DNA of 64,000 nt, from assembly GCA_015680685.1 (NCBI GenBank), contig MNCI01016482.1, positions 480,959 through 544,958 on the forward strand. The letters run 5' to 3'. Under the pieces are notes generated by a model. The model did not search any database and had not been told where the DNA came from. It was given only the letters and a program-made list of their open reading frames with translations. Within the stretch, counting starts at the first letter, position 1, and the number at the start of each line of letters is the position of its first letter. A program made the translations under genes and the position numbers. Below, piece after piece: positions 9,389-22,144 of this stretch. This DNA is from Gnetum montanum (lineage: Eukaryota; Streptophyta; Gnetopsida; Gnetales; Gnetaceae).

Positions 9389-11720
9389 GTCTTCTTCTCG
9401 CAAGGATGATTCTTCACTAAAATTTGAGCACACATCCAATCAAAGGAATGAATGATCAAATCAACTAGTGCCCCAACAATGCCAAGTGGTATATACTCAC
9501 CCTAATGAGTATGTGCTCGACTTCATCCTTATCCTACATCAAGATGATCAGATGTAGTGGAGGGACATGGAGGACAACATTATGTTGCTTCTCAATCAAT
9601 CAATTCCTACAATGCTCTAAGAAACTCTTATGAGGTTGGGCATCTAGGGGGCTCCATGTTGAGTACATTACGTAGGATCACAACTTCAAGGATTACCATC
9701 CCACTAAAGCATAACACAAAATTAATTAGTAATGGGAGAAGTGCTATGAAGCTACAAAAATAATGATTCAATAACCCCTTGTTCCTACTAGGCTAAAAAG
9801 ATAGTAAGGATCCTTCTTTGGGGGTTCTCATTTCATTGACTCTCCTATCCTTGGTTTTGATGAAGGGGGCTTGAACCAGAATTTATAGTCCACTATAAAT
9901 AATCTTGGTTTAGGTAAGAACATGTTCCATGATCATGGGGGATCCAAAGGTGGGAGCCATGGTAGGGATAGGGATAGGCATCATGATGGTGATTATGGCC
10001 ATGACCATCATAGAGGAGGTGGTAGACACTGCAGTGCTAGTCCTCCTTCCTCTTCATCTTTATCATCCTCTTCTTCCTCCTTTAACTCTAATTGAAGTCA
10101 TAAAGGATGTGACTGTGATGGAAGTGACCAATGGGACAGAGATGATCATAGCGCCTACTAAACTAGTTGAGATTAGAGGCATGGACAATCAAGGGAGGCC
10201 TAGCACCATAAAATAATGGATAAAAGAGGACATCATAGGCATCATGACCATCACAAAGGCCATGACTATGATGAGCCTTTTTTTGTAACTCAAAATATGT
10301 TGAACATTACAGAGGTAATGAGAATTCTATCAAGGCATTTGAAAGATAATAGAATCAATTGGTTAGACCTAAACAATATCCCCAAGTTCAAATGGAAATA
10401 TAACTTAGATTCATAGAATCATCTATAAGTCTTTCATAATTACTATGCCTTATAGAACATTGAAAATAAATGGTACAAACTTAAGTTGTTCCCCAGGACA
10501 CTTATAAAAGAAGCTAAGAATTGGTACCAATCCTTGGATCCATAATCGACCTGTCGATGGACTACAATGCTTGAGCTTTTTAATGATGAGTATTAGATGT
10601 GTTTCTGAGTATCCAACATGAGAAAGTAAATCCAAGGTTGGAAATAAGAAACACATAAACCCTTGGATGTAACCATGGGCGAGTACTATTCTCTTTTGCA
10701 TCAATGCCTTGGCCATGGTTATTCTCAAAGGAAGCAACTTCACCATATCATAGATGGGCTCCACTTAGAAACAAAGATAAGTCTTAGGGTCTGTGCCCAA
10801 GGAAGGTTGTTAGAACTTAGAGTCCATCAAATCCAAAGTTTGATAGAGTAGGTTGCTAAAGAAGAAGGAGATCTAAGAAAGAGAGAAAGTGTTGAGGAGT
10901 ACAACTGGGACCCTTCCATCGAAAAAAGGGAAGTCTGATTTTTTAATAATCAGGAGGAGGAATCACTTACTGAGCTAGTGTAAGAAAAGGTAGAAAAAAT
11001 GTGGAACTCTTTGGATGAAACATTCTAAACCACTCTAAAAATAGTATAAGCATCCAAAGAGCAAAGTAGTAATTGTGATCGTAGGAGAAGGAAGGAAGTT
11101 GAACGTGCCCATCAAATGGGTAAGGGCAAGGTTGTTGTAGTAGAGGAGGTTATGGAGTCTAAATTAGATGATGATGGTGGATGTGACATCTACCAATATG
11201 AACATCCCAAGAAATTTTGGCCCATTGTGTCACACTTGTAGGAGTCTAGCGTGTATGCCCTAAATCCTAGCTTGGCTAGAAAGCAAGCACCCAGAACATT
11301 GCCTTATCCTCAAGGAAATCCAAGGTAGTTATACCAAAAATAATCCTATTATTAAAGTGGAGCTATAACACAACTTTTTAAGTAGTATCATTAGTGGCAA
11401 CATCAACAGTTGTGGGGGATGTCACCACCAAGGCAACAGTACCCTTATAAACAACCTGATCCATATGGGTACTATGTTCAATAGCCCATTTTTCTGCATG
11501 ACGTTTCTAATCACACCTCATTCCAACATCACTACTACTCTCTTGAGCACTTTAATGCTTAACCTCCATCTCTAAGAGGGGAATCCTCATATCCCTATCA
11601 TTCTTCACAACCTTCTATGCATGTCCATCTACCCTCAACTCAATTACCACTTGCTCCATCAATAGAAGCTGAAATTCTAGCCCAGCCATAGCAAAAAAAT
11701 GCTGCCAGGGCTGTTAACTT
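9389..11720 (+). pseudogene. Element A gag (degraded)
   Basis: The putative start is the ATG at 9389 (MSSSRKDDSS), followed quickly by stops. A His/Gly/Asp-rich segment and a serine run lie near 9940-10110. The Gag core lies around 10300-10850 across several frames: LKLFPRTL, TTMLELFNDEY, a KPLDV-type segment and EYYSLLHQCLGHGY. It matches element D gag (LKLFPMTL, TMVELFNERY). The tail to about 11720 is Pro/Ser/Gln-rich. Gag would form the particle that packages element RNA. Numerous stops and shifts make it non-coding now. Confidence 0.75.
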
Positions 11721-11879
11721 ACATTTGGCTCCTCAATTGAGTGGTTTGAAAATTAGATCCTAAACAAGACCATTCTTCCAAACCAGCATTCTTGCAAAAC
11801 CCTCACAAACTCATATGGCTGGTAACCCTACTTCTTCCTCATCCTCTTCATCCACTCCGTTCAAGTCCCCTTCAAACCA

Positions 11880-12400
11880 AACACCCCTCAAGCTACATAT
11901 GGTCATGCTAACTCATGTGTTAACTAATTGAATAAAGGCTAGCCACCTTGCTAGGAAAATATTTGATCTTAGAAGTCCCTTAATCTATTTGCAAATCACT
12001 AGGAATGAGCTATGAAAGGATCACGAGATGTAGTGTTAATTCATGTTCTAGTGTTAATATGATTTCTCACGAATTGTACAAGGCCTAGAACCTACCTCCC
12101 CTTAAGAAGAGTAACATTTATCTTAAGTTAATAGATTAGTCCATCACTATTCCTTTCAGACTAGTGGAGGAAATTATGACTACCATCTATGGGTGGTCCT
12201 ATCCTATCGATTTCCTGATGATCTAACTTAACAATTAAAGGTAGACTTTTCAATCATCATTGGAAGGGCTTGGCTAAGTATCATTGATGCATGGTTGGGC
12301 ATTAGAGATATTTCATTAGATATTTCCAGGGAAAATGCATTTGGAAAGATCAAGAAGAAGATAATTCCATGCATTAAGTGTAGTGATACAAGGTGCAACT
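11880..12400 (+). pseudogene. Element A aspartic protease remnant
   Basis: Recognisable fragments are PFRLVEEIMTTIYGW, YPIDFL and IIGRAWL, which fit the C-terminal half of an Athila-type protease (PFG-V-E-V, P-DF-V and LGRPFL-like motifs). The catalytic D-S/T-G was not located with confidence. The interval contains stops and shifts. It would have cleaved the polyprotein. Confidence 0.5.
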
Positions 12401-12779
12401 ATGTGCAAAAACTATAGACCATAAAAAGTACATCAATCACAACATGTAAAGAGTGAGAAAGTGAATTAGAAATTACAAGGTGCCTAAACACAGCAACCAT
12501 AAAAAAAGAGGGCATCAAATGGTTGATAGCTAATCTTGAAAGTAGCACACTTTGCATAGAACCAAATGAGAGCTTGATGAATGCCTATGCTAAGGGCATG
12601 GATGAACTAGAGTGAGTTCATCACCAACTCTTTGATGATGAAACTAATGACATAAATTGGGAAGAGTTGGAAATCCTTGAAAATTTTAAAACATAAGCCC
12701 TTAGAGTTTAAAAATCTACCTACTAGCATAGAATATGCTTGTCTAAAAAATGGCAAGCTGGTAATAATCAATGACAATT

Positions 12780-13480
12780 TTTCTCCTAAGCAGAAAGTGA
12801 AGTTGTTGAAGGTGGTCAACATGTGGCCAATAGCCTTTGCTTGGTCATAGCCAAAACTCACAGGGATTGATCATGGGATATGCTAACATCACATCTATAC
12901 TGATCCTTACATAAAGCCAAAGAGGTAGCCAAAATAATGACTTAGCCCCAAATTGAAGAAAATTATAAAGGAGGAGATTGAGCAACTCCTCAAGGCACAG
13001 TTCATCTATCCCATTATAGATAGTGAATAGATTAGCCCACTTGTGATCATGCCAAAGAAAGGTGGCAAGTGGAGGATCTGTATTAACTTTAGGTTGTTGA
13101 ACATGATGATGTACAAAGATCATTTCCTATTTTCATTTATGGACCAGGTGTTGAACACTATTTCTGGGCATTACTTCTATAGCTTTTTGGATGGTTATAG
13201 TGGCTATAACCAAATTCAGATAGCATCAGATGACCAGGCTAAAATAACATTTACAAGTCCCTAGGAAACTCTTGCATATAGAAAGATGCCTTTTGGTCTA
13301 TGCAATGCCCTTGCAACCTTTCAATGCCTTGTCCATAGCATTTTTCAATAGTAGATTGATAGTAAGGTGAAAGTTTTCATGGATGACTTTTCCACCTATG
13401 ATGTTATGTTTGAGCAAGTTCTTAAAATATGTGTGGAGACTAACTTTGGCTTAATTGGAAAAAGAGCCATCTGATGGTCT
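12780..13480 (+). pseudogene. Element A reverse transcriptase (degraded)
   Basis: The region opens with VNMWPIAFAWS and continues with EEIEQLLKAQFIYPI, MPKKGGKWRICINFR, FLDGYSGYNQIQIA, YRKMPFGLCNA and FMDDFS. The first catalytic Asp (LDGYSGYNQI) and the catalytic pair in FMDDFS are present. FLDGYSGYNQI and FMDDFSVFG-type motifs are characteristic of the Athila lineage. Stops occur at 13028, 13262 and further on, so the frame is broken. It would convert element RNA to DNA inside the particle. Confidence 0.85.
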
Positions 13481-14150
13481 ACGAGGCCATTTTTTTGGGG
13501 CATATAATCTCACAAGCAGGGATTGAGGTGGACCCTAAAAAGATTAGGGACATCCAAGGAATTACCCACCAATCGAAAATCATCAAAGATGTTTGGTCAT
13601 TCCTTGGCCATACTAACTACTATTGGAAATTCATAGAGAATTTCTCTAAGATCATTAAATCATTGGTAAAGCTAACAAAGAATGATGCTCTATTCATATG
13701 GATCAAGAAATGTGAAAAGGCATGCCAGTAACTTATAAAAAATATAATTCTATGAGAACCTAATTGGTCCCTACCATTTCACATCATGATGAATGCATCA
13801 AACTATGCCTTAGGAGCTATGCTCACATAGTTAGATGATCAAAAATGCCTATGCTACATCCACTACATGAACCAAAGCATTATGGGCAACTAAACTACAC
13901 CACAACAAAGAAAGAACTAATGGCAGTTGTCTATGCCTTGGGAAAATTCAAGCACTATGTGCTTGAGTACAAAGTATTTGTGCACATAGACCATAATGCA
14001 GTCTACTTTGAACAGAGTGATTGTGAGCCCTCATTTCATATGGTAGCCTGTGATCTTGTAGGAATTCGATCTCATGATGGTAGATTGAAAGGGAACCAAG
14101 AATATGATTACTGACCACTTGTCTCAATTATGATGGAATAACAAAGAGGA
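13474..14150 (+). pseudogene. Element A RNase H and connection domain (degraded)
   Basis: The RT connection (FLGHIISQAGIEVDPKKI, SFLGHTNYYWKFIENFS) is followed by RNase H fragments: MMNASNYALGAML, NYTTTKKELMAVVYALGKF and YVLEYKVFVHIDHNAV. Only one RNase H domain was seen, unlike element C. It would remove the RNA strand during reverse transcription. Frameshifts fall near 13840 and 13990. Confidence 0.8.
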
Positions 14151-14259
14151 GGAGAGCCCATTTTTTATTAGTTCCTTGATAAAATCCTCTTTTCTAGTGC
14201 GATAAATGAACAAGTACCTACTAAACCTACATAGTATGATGGCATCCTCACTGATCATC

Positions 14260-15470
14260 TCACTTAAGAAATTCCACAAGAGTTAGACCATAAGAAGAAA
14301 CAACAATTTCTTCATTAGGCAAAACACTTCCTGTAGATCAATGGACAACTTTTTTACAAGGTGCGTGTCAATGGCTTTCTTCATTGATGTGTTCCTAATG
14401 TTGACCAACTAAGCATTCTCTAGGATGCTCATAAGGATCCTTGTGGGGGCCACTATGTTAGAAGATGTACAATCATTAAGATCCTAATGGTAGAATATTA
14501 TTAGTCAACACTCTTCAGGGATGCTCATAACTTTGTTCGCTCTTGTGATCACTATCAAGGTGATGGTGGGATGACCACTCAAATGGAGAAACCTCAGTAG
14601 TGAATCCAACCACATGAACCCTTCGATATCTAGGGCATTGACTTCATGGGTCTCATCATACCCATGGTGAATGAAAAGGCATACATTATAACTGTTGTTA
14701 ACTATTGTACAAAATGGATAGAAGGAGAAACCATCACCAATTGTATATCTTCCACTACTACTCAATTTGTAGAACAAAATGTTGTAAATAGGTTTGGAAT
14801 GCCACATGCACTGATTTTTGATAATGATACTCACTTTACAAGCTTCACCTTTTGAAAGCTCATGCAAGGTTTCAAGGTAGAACATAAATTAACAATACCC
14901 TACCAACCCCATGCCAATAGTCAAGTAGAGGTTACCAATAGGGAGATCACAAAAATCTTAAGAAAAATAATTAGCAAATATAGGAGAGGCTGGAGCACAA
15001 AACTTAATGATGTCCTTTAGGCCTACTACTCAACATGGAAACTCTAGATAGGCTACTCTCCCTATGAGTTAGTGTATGGAGAACTTCCAACTCTTCCAAT
15101 TCAATCTAAGCTTCATACACTTTCAATAGCCTATGACCTTGACCATGACCTTAGCCTAGCATAGAAATAAAGACTGACCAACCTTAATATGCTAGATGAG
15201 AATAGATTGGCGGCCCTATCTTTGAATGAAGTGCACAAGGCATTCAATAAAAACTGCCATGACCTCAAAATTAGGAAAGTCAAATTTCAACCTAGAGACA
15301 AGGTCCTTTACTAAAACCTCACACATGTGCCACAATGAACTAATTTCCAAACATTGTGAAAAGGACCTTATATCTTTTACAAAACTTCTCCTTTTGGGGC
15401 CATGTTGATCTACAATCTTAAGAGCCCAAACAAGAAGCAACTAGTCAACATGTAGCAAGTATAACCTTTC
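14260..15470 (+). pseudogene. Element A integrase (degraded)
   Basis: The zinc-binding part is weak but traceable (DPCGGHY, then VRSCDHYQ). The catalytic core shows GIDFMG (first Asp), IFDNDTHF (second Asp) and NSQVEVTN (Glu), with FGMPHALIFDN before the second Asp. The C-terminus contains YELVYGELPTLPI and KVKFQPRDKVLY, as in Athila-type integrases. The core from about 14646 to 14855 is open; stops lie on both sides. It would join element DNA to the chromosome. Confidence 0.83.
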
Positions 15471-15479
15471 CATGAATTC

Positions 15480-17040
15480 AAAAGAGCCAAACATAATAAC
15501 ACCTCATCAAATGGATGACCATGCTCAATTTTTTGAATCTCCTCCTTTCAACTTTGTCATGGGGGAGATGGCCATTTGTGCTAATCATGTAAGTGGCTCC
15601 TTAGTTTTTATACTTTTTCCTTTTACACTATTATTATTTTTTTACCATTTCTTAGTTTACACCATCATTAGTATGTTTTATCTTTCTTGGATATTTTACA
15701 ATTTCTTTTATATTTTACCTTATTTTTGTGTGTGAATTTTTCTTATGTTTTTCTAATAAATTGCTTTATTGCCAACATGACACAGTAATGTTGTAGTTGT
15801 TTGCTAATGGTGATTTGTACTTAATGTTTTTGATTGCTAATGTCTAGTTTCTCTCTTTCAATTTTGATATTGATAACCAAGATCAAATTTCTTTTTAATG
15901 GAACAAGTAATGAGCTCACGCCATCTACCCATCCACAGCAATCTATGGTATTCTTGGTTTTGGAAATATGAGGTCTCTTTCTTTAATGAAAATTTAACAA
16001 ACATGTGACCTTGGTAGTTTTCAAAATTGGGAAAGATTAAATGGATTGATAAGGGTGTGACTTCAGGAATACTTGATGCTCTTTGTACTTGTTCAAACTC
16101 TTGAGCGCATAAGTGTTTTCATGGGTTTCTTACAGTTTTACTATCAACCAATAAAAGGAGGCTAAGTCTTTGCATGGTATGGTTCCCATCCAAAAATCCA
16201 TAAAAACATAAAATCCAAGAAAAATATGGGAATTCAATGCACATCCCTTAGACAAATAATGGGCTATAAGAACTAGTTATGGGACTAGGAAGACATGTTA
16301 CCCATGCTTGAAGGTTCCCTCTAACTAAGGCCCTTTCTCACTTTCTACTTCTCTTTTCTTCTCAATAAGGAATAGTGATTCATCTATGGGAGCATTCCTA
16401 TGATTTTAGGGGGTGGACTAGCTCTAAAGTATTGATGTGAAGTCATTGAAAGTGGTTGGTTTTGATCAAAACTAAATATGGACTTTATCAGGTCATTTAA
16501 CCATCAAATCCACAAGGGACTTCATGTAATTGTGATTAGGAACTCCATTCTACTTTCTCTCTCATTTACTAATGCTTTTCATTTTTTACGTCATTTCCAA
16601 TTTCCATATTTTATTTAATGTCTTAGTTTGTTGTGTTGAAATTCATAGGTATATTCTTCTAGATTATGTCCTTAATGTTTCATAATCATTCATCAACTAT
16701 GGTGCCCACAAACTCCTGGGTTTGAGGATATGTAAGGGAAAAAATGACATGAGCCTACTATAGGAAGGATCCACTTGCATATCTCTTAGTTAGGCGAGTT
16801 AAGATCCTTATCCTTAGGCATTTCCACAATCAAATCCTTCGTGCATCCCACCAATTACATCTATCTATGTGCTTCTCTATGAAATTTCTTCGTGAAATCT
16901 TATTCTTTGATTTTCATGCACCATCTAAGGCCTCTTAAAGTATTTCATCATGTTTATAGCTTTTCTAGCTCTCCATAGACCCCAATTTCATGACAAAACT
17001 CCTTGTATTTTTTTAATTTTTAAATGTGAAAAATTTTCTA
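15480..17040 (+). other. Element A spacer between integrase and 3' ORF
   Basis: No credible gene was seen. A T-rich tract lies at 15600-15770. Parts resemble element D at 59760-60300, for example AAAGATTA...GTGTGAC and ACCCATGCTTGA followed by GGTT or AGGTT. The conservation between two families suggests an untranslated region with some role, such as splicing or packaging, but none can be assigned. Confidence 0.55.
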
Positions 17041-17125
17041 CATCAGCTTTGTCAAGGATGCATAGACCAAACCCCATCAATGGGACCTTGTTGATGCAAG
17101 ATAAAAAGTCTATAAGTATGTAGTT
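17041..17125 (+). promoter_or_regulatory. U3-like module with TATA-like box inside element A
   Basis: CCCCATCAATGGGA and TTGATGCAAG occur here, followed by TCTATAAGTA. The A-family LTR has the same motif set (ACCCCATCAATGCAAGG ... CATCAATGGGG) upstream of its TATAAA. The module lies about 400 bp before the 3' ORF, the same relative position as a module in element D built from D-type LTR motifs. A second internal promoter is inferred. Confidence 0.45.
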
Positions 17126-17482
17126 CCCCTTTATCATTTTTCACATTTAAGATCAAACAAGAGGGGATTTTTTGAACTTTTCAAAGCATAGAACCTTCCA
17201 AGAGCAATAACTTCCTAGCAATTTGTCTGATTCACTCTATTCTTTATCCATGTAGCTACCAAAAATAAGTTGTTGTGGGGCACACAAACCTTAAGTTTTT
17301 GACAAAAATATTTTGAAATTTTTCCAACTCCTTCAAAGGTTTCAATAAGAAACTAACATTAAAATATCAATTTATGAAAGTTAAGGCCTTCCAACAAGCT
17401 TCGATGACATTATAAATGAAATAACATTAAAATAATAATAAAATAATCAATCCACCATGGTCATAACTTAACCTAAGTGTAA

Positions 17483-20354
17483 TTGCCCAATGAGATAAGG
17501 TACCTAAATGCTAATAGTTACACATTATACATTGATCCTTGGTTATGTTGTGACCATGGATGGAACCTACGGAAAAGCATGTGTAGGAAGGAGAACTATT
17601 CCAACCAAGGGACAAACAACCAAGAATCAGAAGGGGCCAAGAATAGGCCAATGAGCAAGCAATAGAAACCCATGCAATGGGACCCCTTCGAAAGGAGACC
17701 AAAGTGGAATCTGTTAGGTATATTCTCAAAGAAGTAGCCATGAATGAATAGTCACACCAAGATGAGGCACCAGGGCCAAGACCAAACCTTGAGGTCACCT
17801 TGACAAATGCCTACCTTAACTAGATCACAAACAAGGAGGTCTAGAAATCTATGCTTCAAGAATTAAACTTTGGATCCTTCTTGGAGTTTGCACCTCCATA
17901 AGTCAAAGCCCAATTGCAAACCTCTCACATGTGGCCCATCATCACTTCTAGTGAGAGTAGTACATGGAAGAGACGCATCCTTTTTGGAACGACTAGCAGG
18001 CTACTTAGAGGCCCTTAGGTTACCAAAAACTAGGGCCAATCTTGCTAAGATTCCAATGTAGGTAGATCCTAGTGTCAAGAAAGAATGGACATTGTAGTGT
18101 TATGGAGTTGGCCATAAGGAGTTTAGTACACTCACCATAGTGGAATGTGCATACTTTATGATTGAGGCCTTTCACCTTAATCTAACGATGAGGCTAAGAA
18201 AAATCACATCTTTCTCCACCCATGAGTGTACCACTTTAAGCAATAGATTCCTAGTCAATCTTCCAAAACTTATCTATATTAAGATAGATAAGCACTTCAA
18301 GGAAAATGAATGTGAAAGGAAGACACTCCCTTTTCCATGCCTCATCAGAAAATTATGCAAGCAGGTAGGCATAGAACAATACACAAATGACATCATCTGA
18401 TGAGCTTCAAATACCTCTTGGGTGAAAATGATGAAGGACAATGTGCTTGCCAAAGTCATTTAAGAAGAGGAGTAGCAACCACCAACTCCACTACCCACTC
18501 ACAAAATAGTGTTGAAGGTCCATGCTACCATTGAGTGCATGTGTGAACCTTAAGAGTAGCTCTTACAACAATAGCAATAACAAGTAGGAACAATGGTAAT
18601 CCATCTATGTATAGGCTAGCAATGAGTCACCTCAACAAAGTGGCTCAAACCATTAGTCAAATGGAAGGTGGAGCTCTAATTTTATTAGCCCAAAAAATGC
18701 AATTACTCACAAGGTTGAATCCAAGCACCCAGGAGGTAACAATGTTCCTCTCGCAATAGCAGAAATTCCTAGAGATCTCTAGGAATGCTGCTACCTTTGC
18801 AATGTGTGTGGAGGAGGGTGAGGGGACAACTGTCCTAATGATGTAGCACTATTGGTAGGAGATGATAGCCAAAGTGCTTGCTAACAAATTGGTTGAAGCA
18901 CTTAATGCACTAGCTAGGTTTGTACTAGATGTTTCTACATTTAGAGATGTGTAGACATTCACAAGAACTCTTAGCAGTCGATTTAACTCCCAGCATGTGA
19001 AATTGTTGGATTGATAGGTAGAAATTGAGAAACTATTTTTGAATTTCTTTAACCTTCTGAATACCATCACTACAACCCAATAGGAGCTACTTGATGCAAG
19101 GGGAAAATGCATTATCCTAGAGTAACTTGAAATAGCCATATTACAAAACCAATGCTTGGCTATGAAGTTACCGATTTAAGAGCCCACCTTGTTAATCCCA
19201 CATTGCTCAACCTAGCACTAACATGAGATGAAGCTTTCCAAAAACTTCTAAAAAATCTCAAAGAGGTCAAGGATGCCATGAATTTGGTAGTATTTGACTA
19301 ATCCTTGTCAAATGCCATGACATATAAAATTCAAAAGGACTTGGTCTAGAATCACCATGGGAATGAGATCCTGACCACAAAGAATCATCGCCTACGAAAT
19401 GTTGATGCACAAAAACAACATATGGTAGATTTTATCGATTAACAATAGGGAAAATTAGCTAGGGTGAATGTTGAATTAAGAAGAATGGCAACAAAAAACA
19501 TAAACCTCTCCTTGAAGAAAGTCTGTGCCCTTTGCCAAAAATCTACAATAGAGATAGTTTCCTGGAAGAATGAACCCCTCAAGTTTGAAAGGGTCAAGAA
19601 CCATTACATAGATCAGGTTAGTCTCCAAAAAAAATTTAATGAGAAGGAAATCCAATTGGTGAAGGTAAAAGTAAATGATTTCCTCCAAAAACTCCAATGA
19701 GGAGGTGATATCTGGAATCCTATCTTTGATGGACTAAACACATATAGCAAGGCAAAAATCTACATGAAGGAGTTGCAGATTGAGAGGATGACTAAATACA
19801 TGGAGCTTGCCAATCTCTATTATGTAAACCTAGTAATGTTGAATGCTAGAAGGCCATGTTCTAAATTGGAGAAATAAGTGGCTAGCTTGTACTTATTATA
19901 TGAGGTAGATTCCAAGCACCATAAAGAGATCAAGCAAAATCTTGAGACTACAAATGTGGAATTTGAGGTTCTCAAGGAGAAGTTCACTAATCAAAGATCA
20001 ACTACTGAGAACCTATCCAAAAGGATGAATGATTACTAAGAGCTACAAAATGCACTTAGAGCATTCAACATCAAATGTAAATAGTTTTCTACCTAGTTTG
20101 TGAATGTGAAGGATTCATTCGCTACAATGCCCTATCTATGAGATATTCCCATTCTAGCCCACATTGGTGATGTAGCGTGGATCATGAATGATCCCTGAAG
20201 TAAGGAGGAAAAGATGAAGGCACTATTAGATGTCTTTTATCTTTCACCAGAAGTTCCAGCTACCCCCAGATAACTAGAACAACCACCTCAATTACCATGT
20301 GCACCTGAAGTAGGAGAAGATCCTTGAAAGCCTCAGGAGCCTCCACTACCTAGG
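17483..20354 (+). pseudogene. Element A ORF after integrase (env position), degraded
   Basis: A long region with fragmentary coding capacity. LNFGSFLEFAPP near 17860 matches LNFGPFIEFSPE in element D (61930). A coiled-coil-like part lies at 19200-20080 (LSLKKVCALCQK, LQKKFNEKEIQLVKVKV, LETTNVEFEVLKEKF). The end is Pro/Glu-rich (EPPQLPCAPEVGE). The frame runs into element C at 20355 and would stop at 53179-53181 after the nested insertion. Athila elements are known to carry an extra ORF here, sometimes called env-like. I saw no convincing signal peptide or membrane segments, so no envelope role is claimed. Many stops are present. Confidence 0.6.
20350..20354. repeat. Left target-site duplication of element C (CTAGG)
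   Basis: CTAGG precedes LTR1 and recurs at 53168-53172 right after LTR3. No such duplication surrounds the middle LTR, so the three-LTR structure is one insertion. Confidence 0.9.
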
Positions 20355-21889
20355 TGAAACACCATGAAATTTCAAGTCCTCAATGGTTTAGCAAAATCTT
20401 GTGACTTAGGAAAGGATTTGAGACAAGTCATGGCTCAGCAAGTTCCCTTTTTGGCTAAGGGCCTGTTACACCACACTATGCAGCGTAGCGTAATAGACTC
20501 CAGAGGACAGAACAAGACAAGGGGTGCGCGATGGCAAGTCTTCAACTTTGCAAGTTAGCTATGTTTTGAAAATTTTAACTTTTAGCATATTACGCCACAT
20601 TATGCAATGTAGCGTAATGTAGCGTAATGCAAGAGGACAGTCCATATAGTTGCAACAACAGAGATAGCAAAATTTTAGACCTGAATGGTTCAGCAAAATC
20701 TCAAGGCTCAGGCAAGGATCTGCAACATGTCACACATCTCAACAAGTTTTCTTTTTTTTCGGCTAGGGGACCTATTATGCTACATTACGCAGTGTAGCAT
20801 AATAAATCCCAGAAAGATTGAACAGAAACAAGGGAAGCACAGTGACAACACTTCAATTTTTTGCAGGTTCACTATGTTACGCCAAGTTATGCTATGCAGC
20901 GTAATGTAGCATAACGCAGCGTAAAGCAAGTAGATGATTAACTTAGTTGCAACCATGGAGATAACAAAATTCAAGAATCAGCATTTCTTATGTCACAATA
21001 TGCTCTCCAGCATATTTCAGTGTAACCGCAGAACAATTTGTTGCCAAAGCTCCAACAAAAGCAGATTATGACACATTACGCTTTAGAGTGTAATGCAGCG
21101 TAGCATCACAAGCTTCAAACACAAACACATCAAGTCAACAGCATTTTGTAGGTTCAGGACATGTGTCATCTAAATCGCATTTTTCTCTTGACCCTAAACT
21201 TATAAATACTCCAGTTGACAAGGATCAAGGGGTTGGCAAAAAAAAAATTTCTTGATTGGCAAATTTTCTCTGTGAGAAATTTTCTTTCATTGGCAATTGT
21301 TGACAACTTTTGGCAAATATTGACAAGAGAACAAAAGAGGATTGACAATCGTAAGAACATCGAAAGTGATTGACAAGAATTTTTTATCAAAAACAGCTAG
21401 TTAGTGGACATTCTACTTTGGGTCTGACTCCCTTGTGCCCAGATTGGCTAGAACAAGGTAGATCGACCTTTGCTTATTTCATCTTTAAATAGCTTTCCTA
21501 TTCTTGGCACGCGCTTCGTCTAAACTGAAGTCCGCCTATAATCATTGTATCCAACATATTTTTTTTATAAGCTAAATCCTAGATCTTGAGATTGCACACT
21601 CTCTAAATTCGATTTATTGCATCCTATCTACATAGATTTTGCAATCTCTTTGAATCATTTAGATCGTTCTCGTTACCTCTGAGATTAACGATATCATATC
21701 TCCTCATTGAAATTGCCATCTTGCCATTCAGTTATTACAAATTTTTACTAATTAAGTAAGTCCTTATCTAATTTCCAAGACCATTCAGGGCACCTCAGAT
21801 TCTTCTTCTCCAGCACGGATCCGGGGTTGGAACTCTGTACACGGAACTCCGCTTGGTATTTCCAGCGATCGACATTTTTCGTCGTTACA
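20355..21889 (+). repeat. Element C LTR1
   Basis: 1,535 bp, from TGAAACACCATG to CGTTACA. U3 holds an array of TTACGC/GCGTAA inverted repeats, for example TTATGCTACA with TGTAGCATAA near 20776-20805. TATAAATA lies at 21201-21208. It aligns with LTR2 and LTR3 throughout. Confidence 0.92.
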
Positions 21890-21895
21890 GTTTTC

Positions 21896-21913
21896 TGGCG
21901 CTAGAAGGAGGGC
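21896..21913 (+). promoter_or_regulatory. Element C primer-binding site, internal1
   Basis: TGGCGCTAGAAGGAGGGC begins six bases after the LTR, preceded by GTTTTC. The TGG start and position fit a tRNA primer site. I could not assign the tRNA with certainty. Internal2 has the same site with one change (TGGCACTAG). Confidence 0.75.
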
Positions 21914-22144
21914 CTGAACCTCCGATCCACACTTTACGGGTAGCCCTGTAAGCTGTCTGTACCCATTTTTGATCGACGTAAATGTAATACCTCTGTGGTT
22001 GTTTACGAGATTGTGTGGTGCAGATCAGTCGCTTCGACAATTCCTTTGGAATCCTACAAGGCAGAAAGCCTGGTTATTGCCTTAGCTTGCCTTTGCACTT
22101 GCAATCTTTATCCTTGTTGTCATTACTCTTGAACCGCGTAGAGA

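Noticed and set aside
9557-9763. Independent small genes among the short frames of 9500-19700
   Set aside because: They are pieces of decayed gag, pol and the 3' ORF of element A, or random frames on the opposite strand. None has a domain of its own.
17483-20354. A true envelope gene making element A a retrovirus-like element
   Set aside because: No signal peptide, cleavage site or transmembrane segment can be seen; the content is coiled-coil-like and Pro/Glu-rich. Position alone is not enough.
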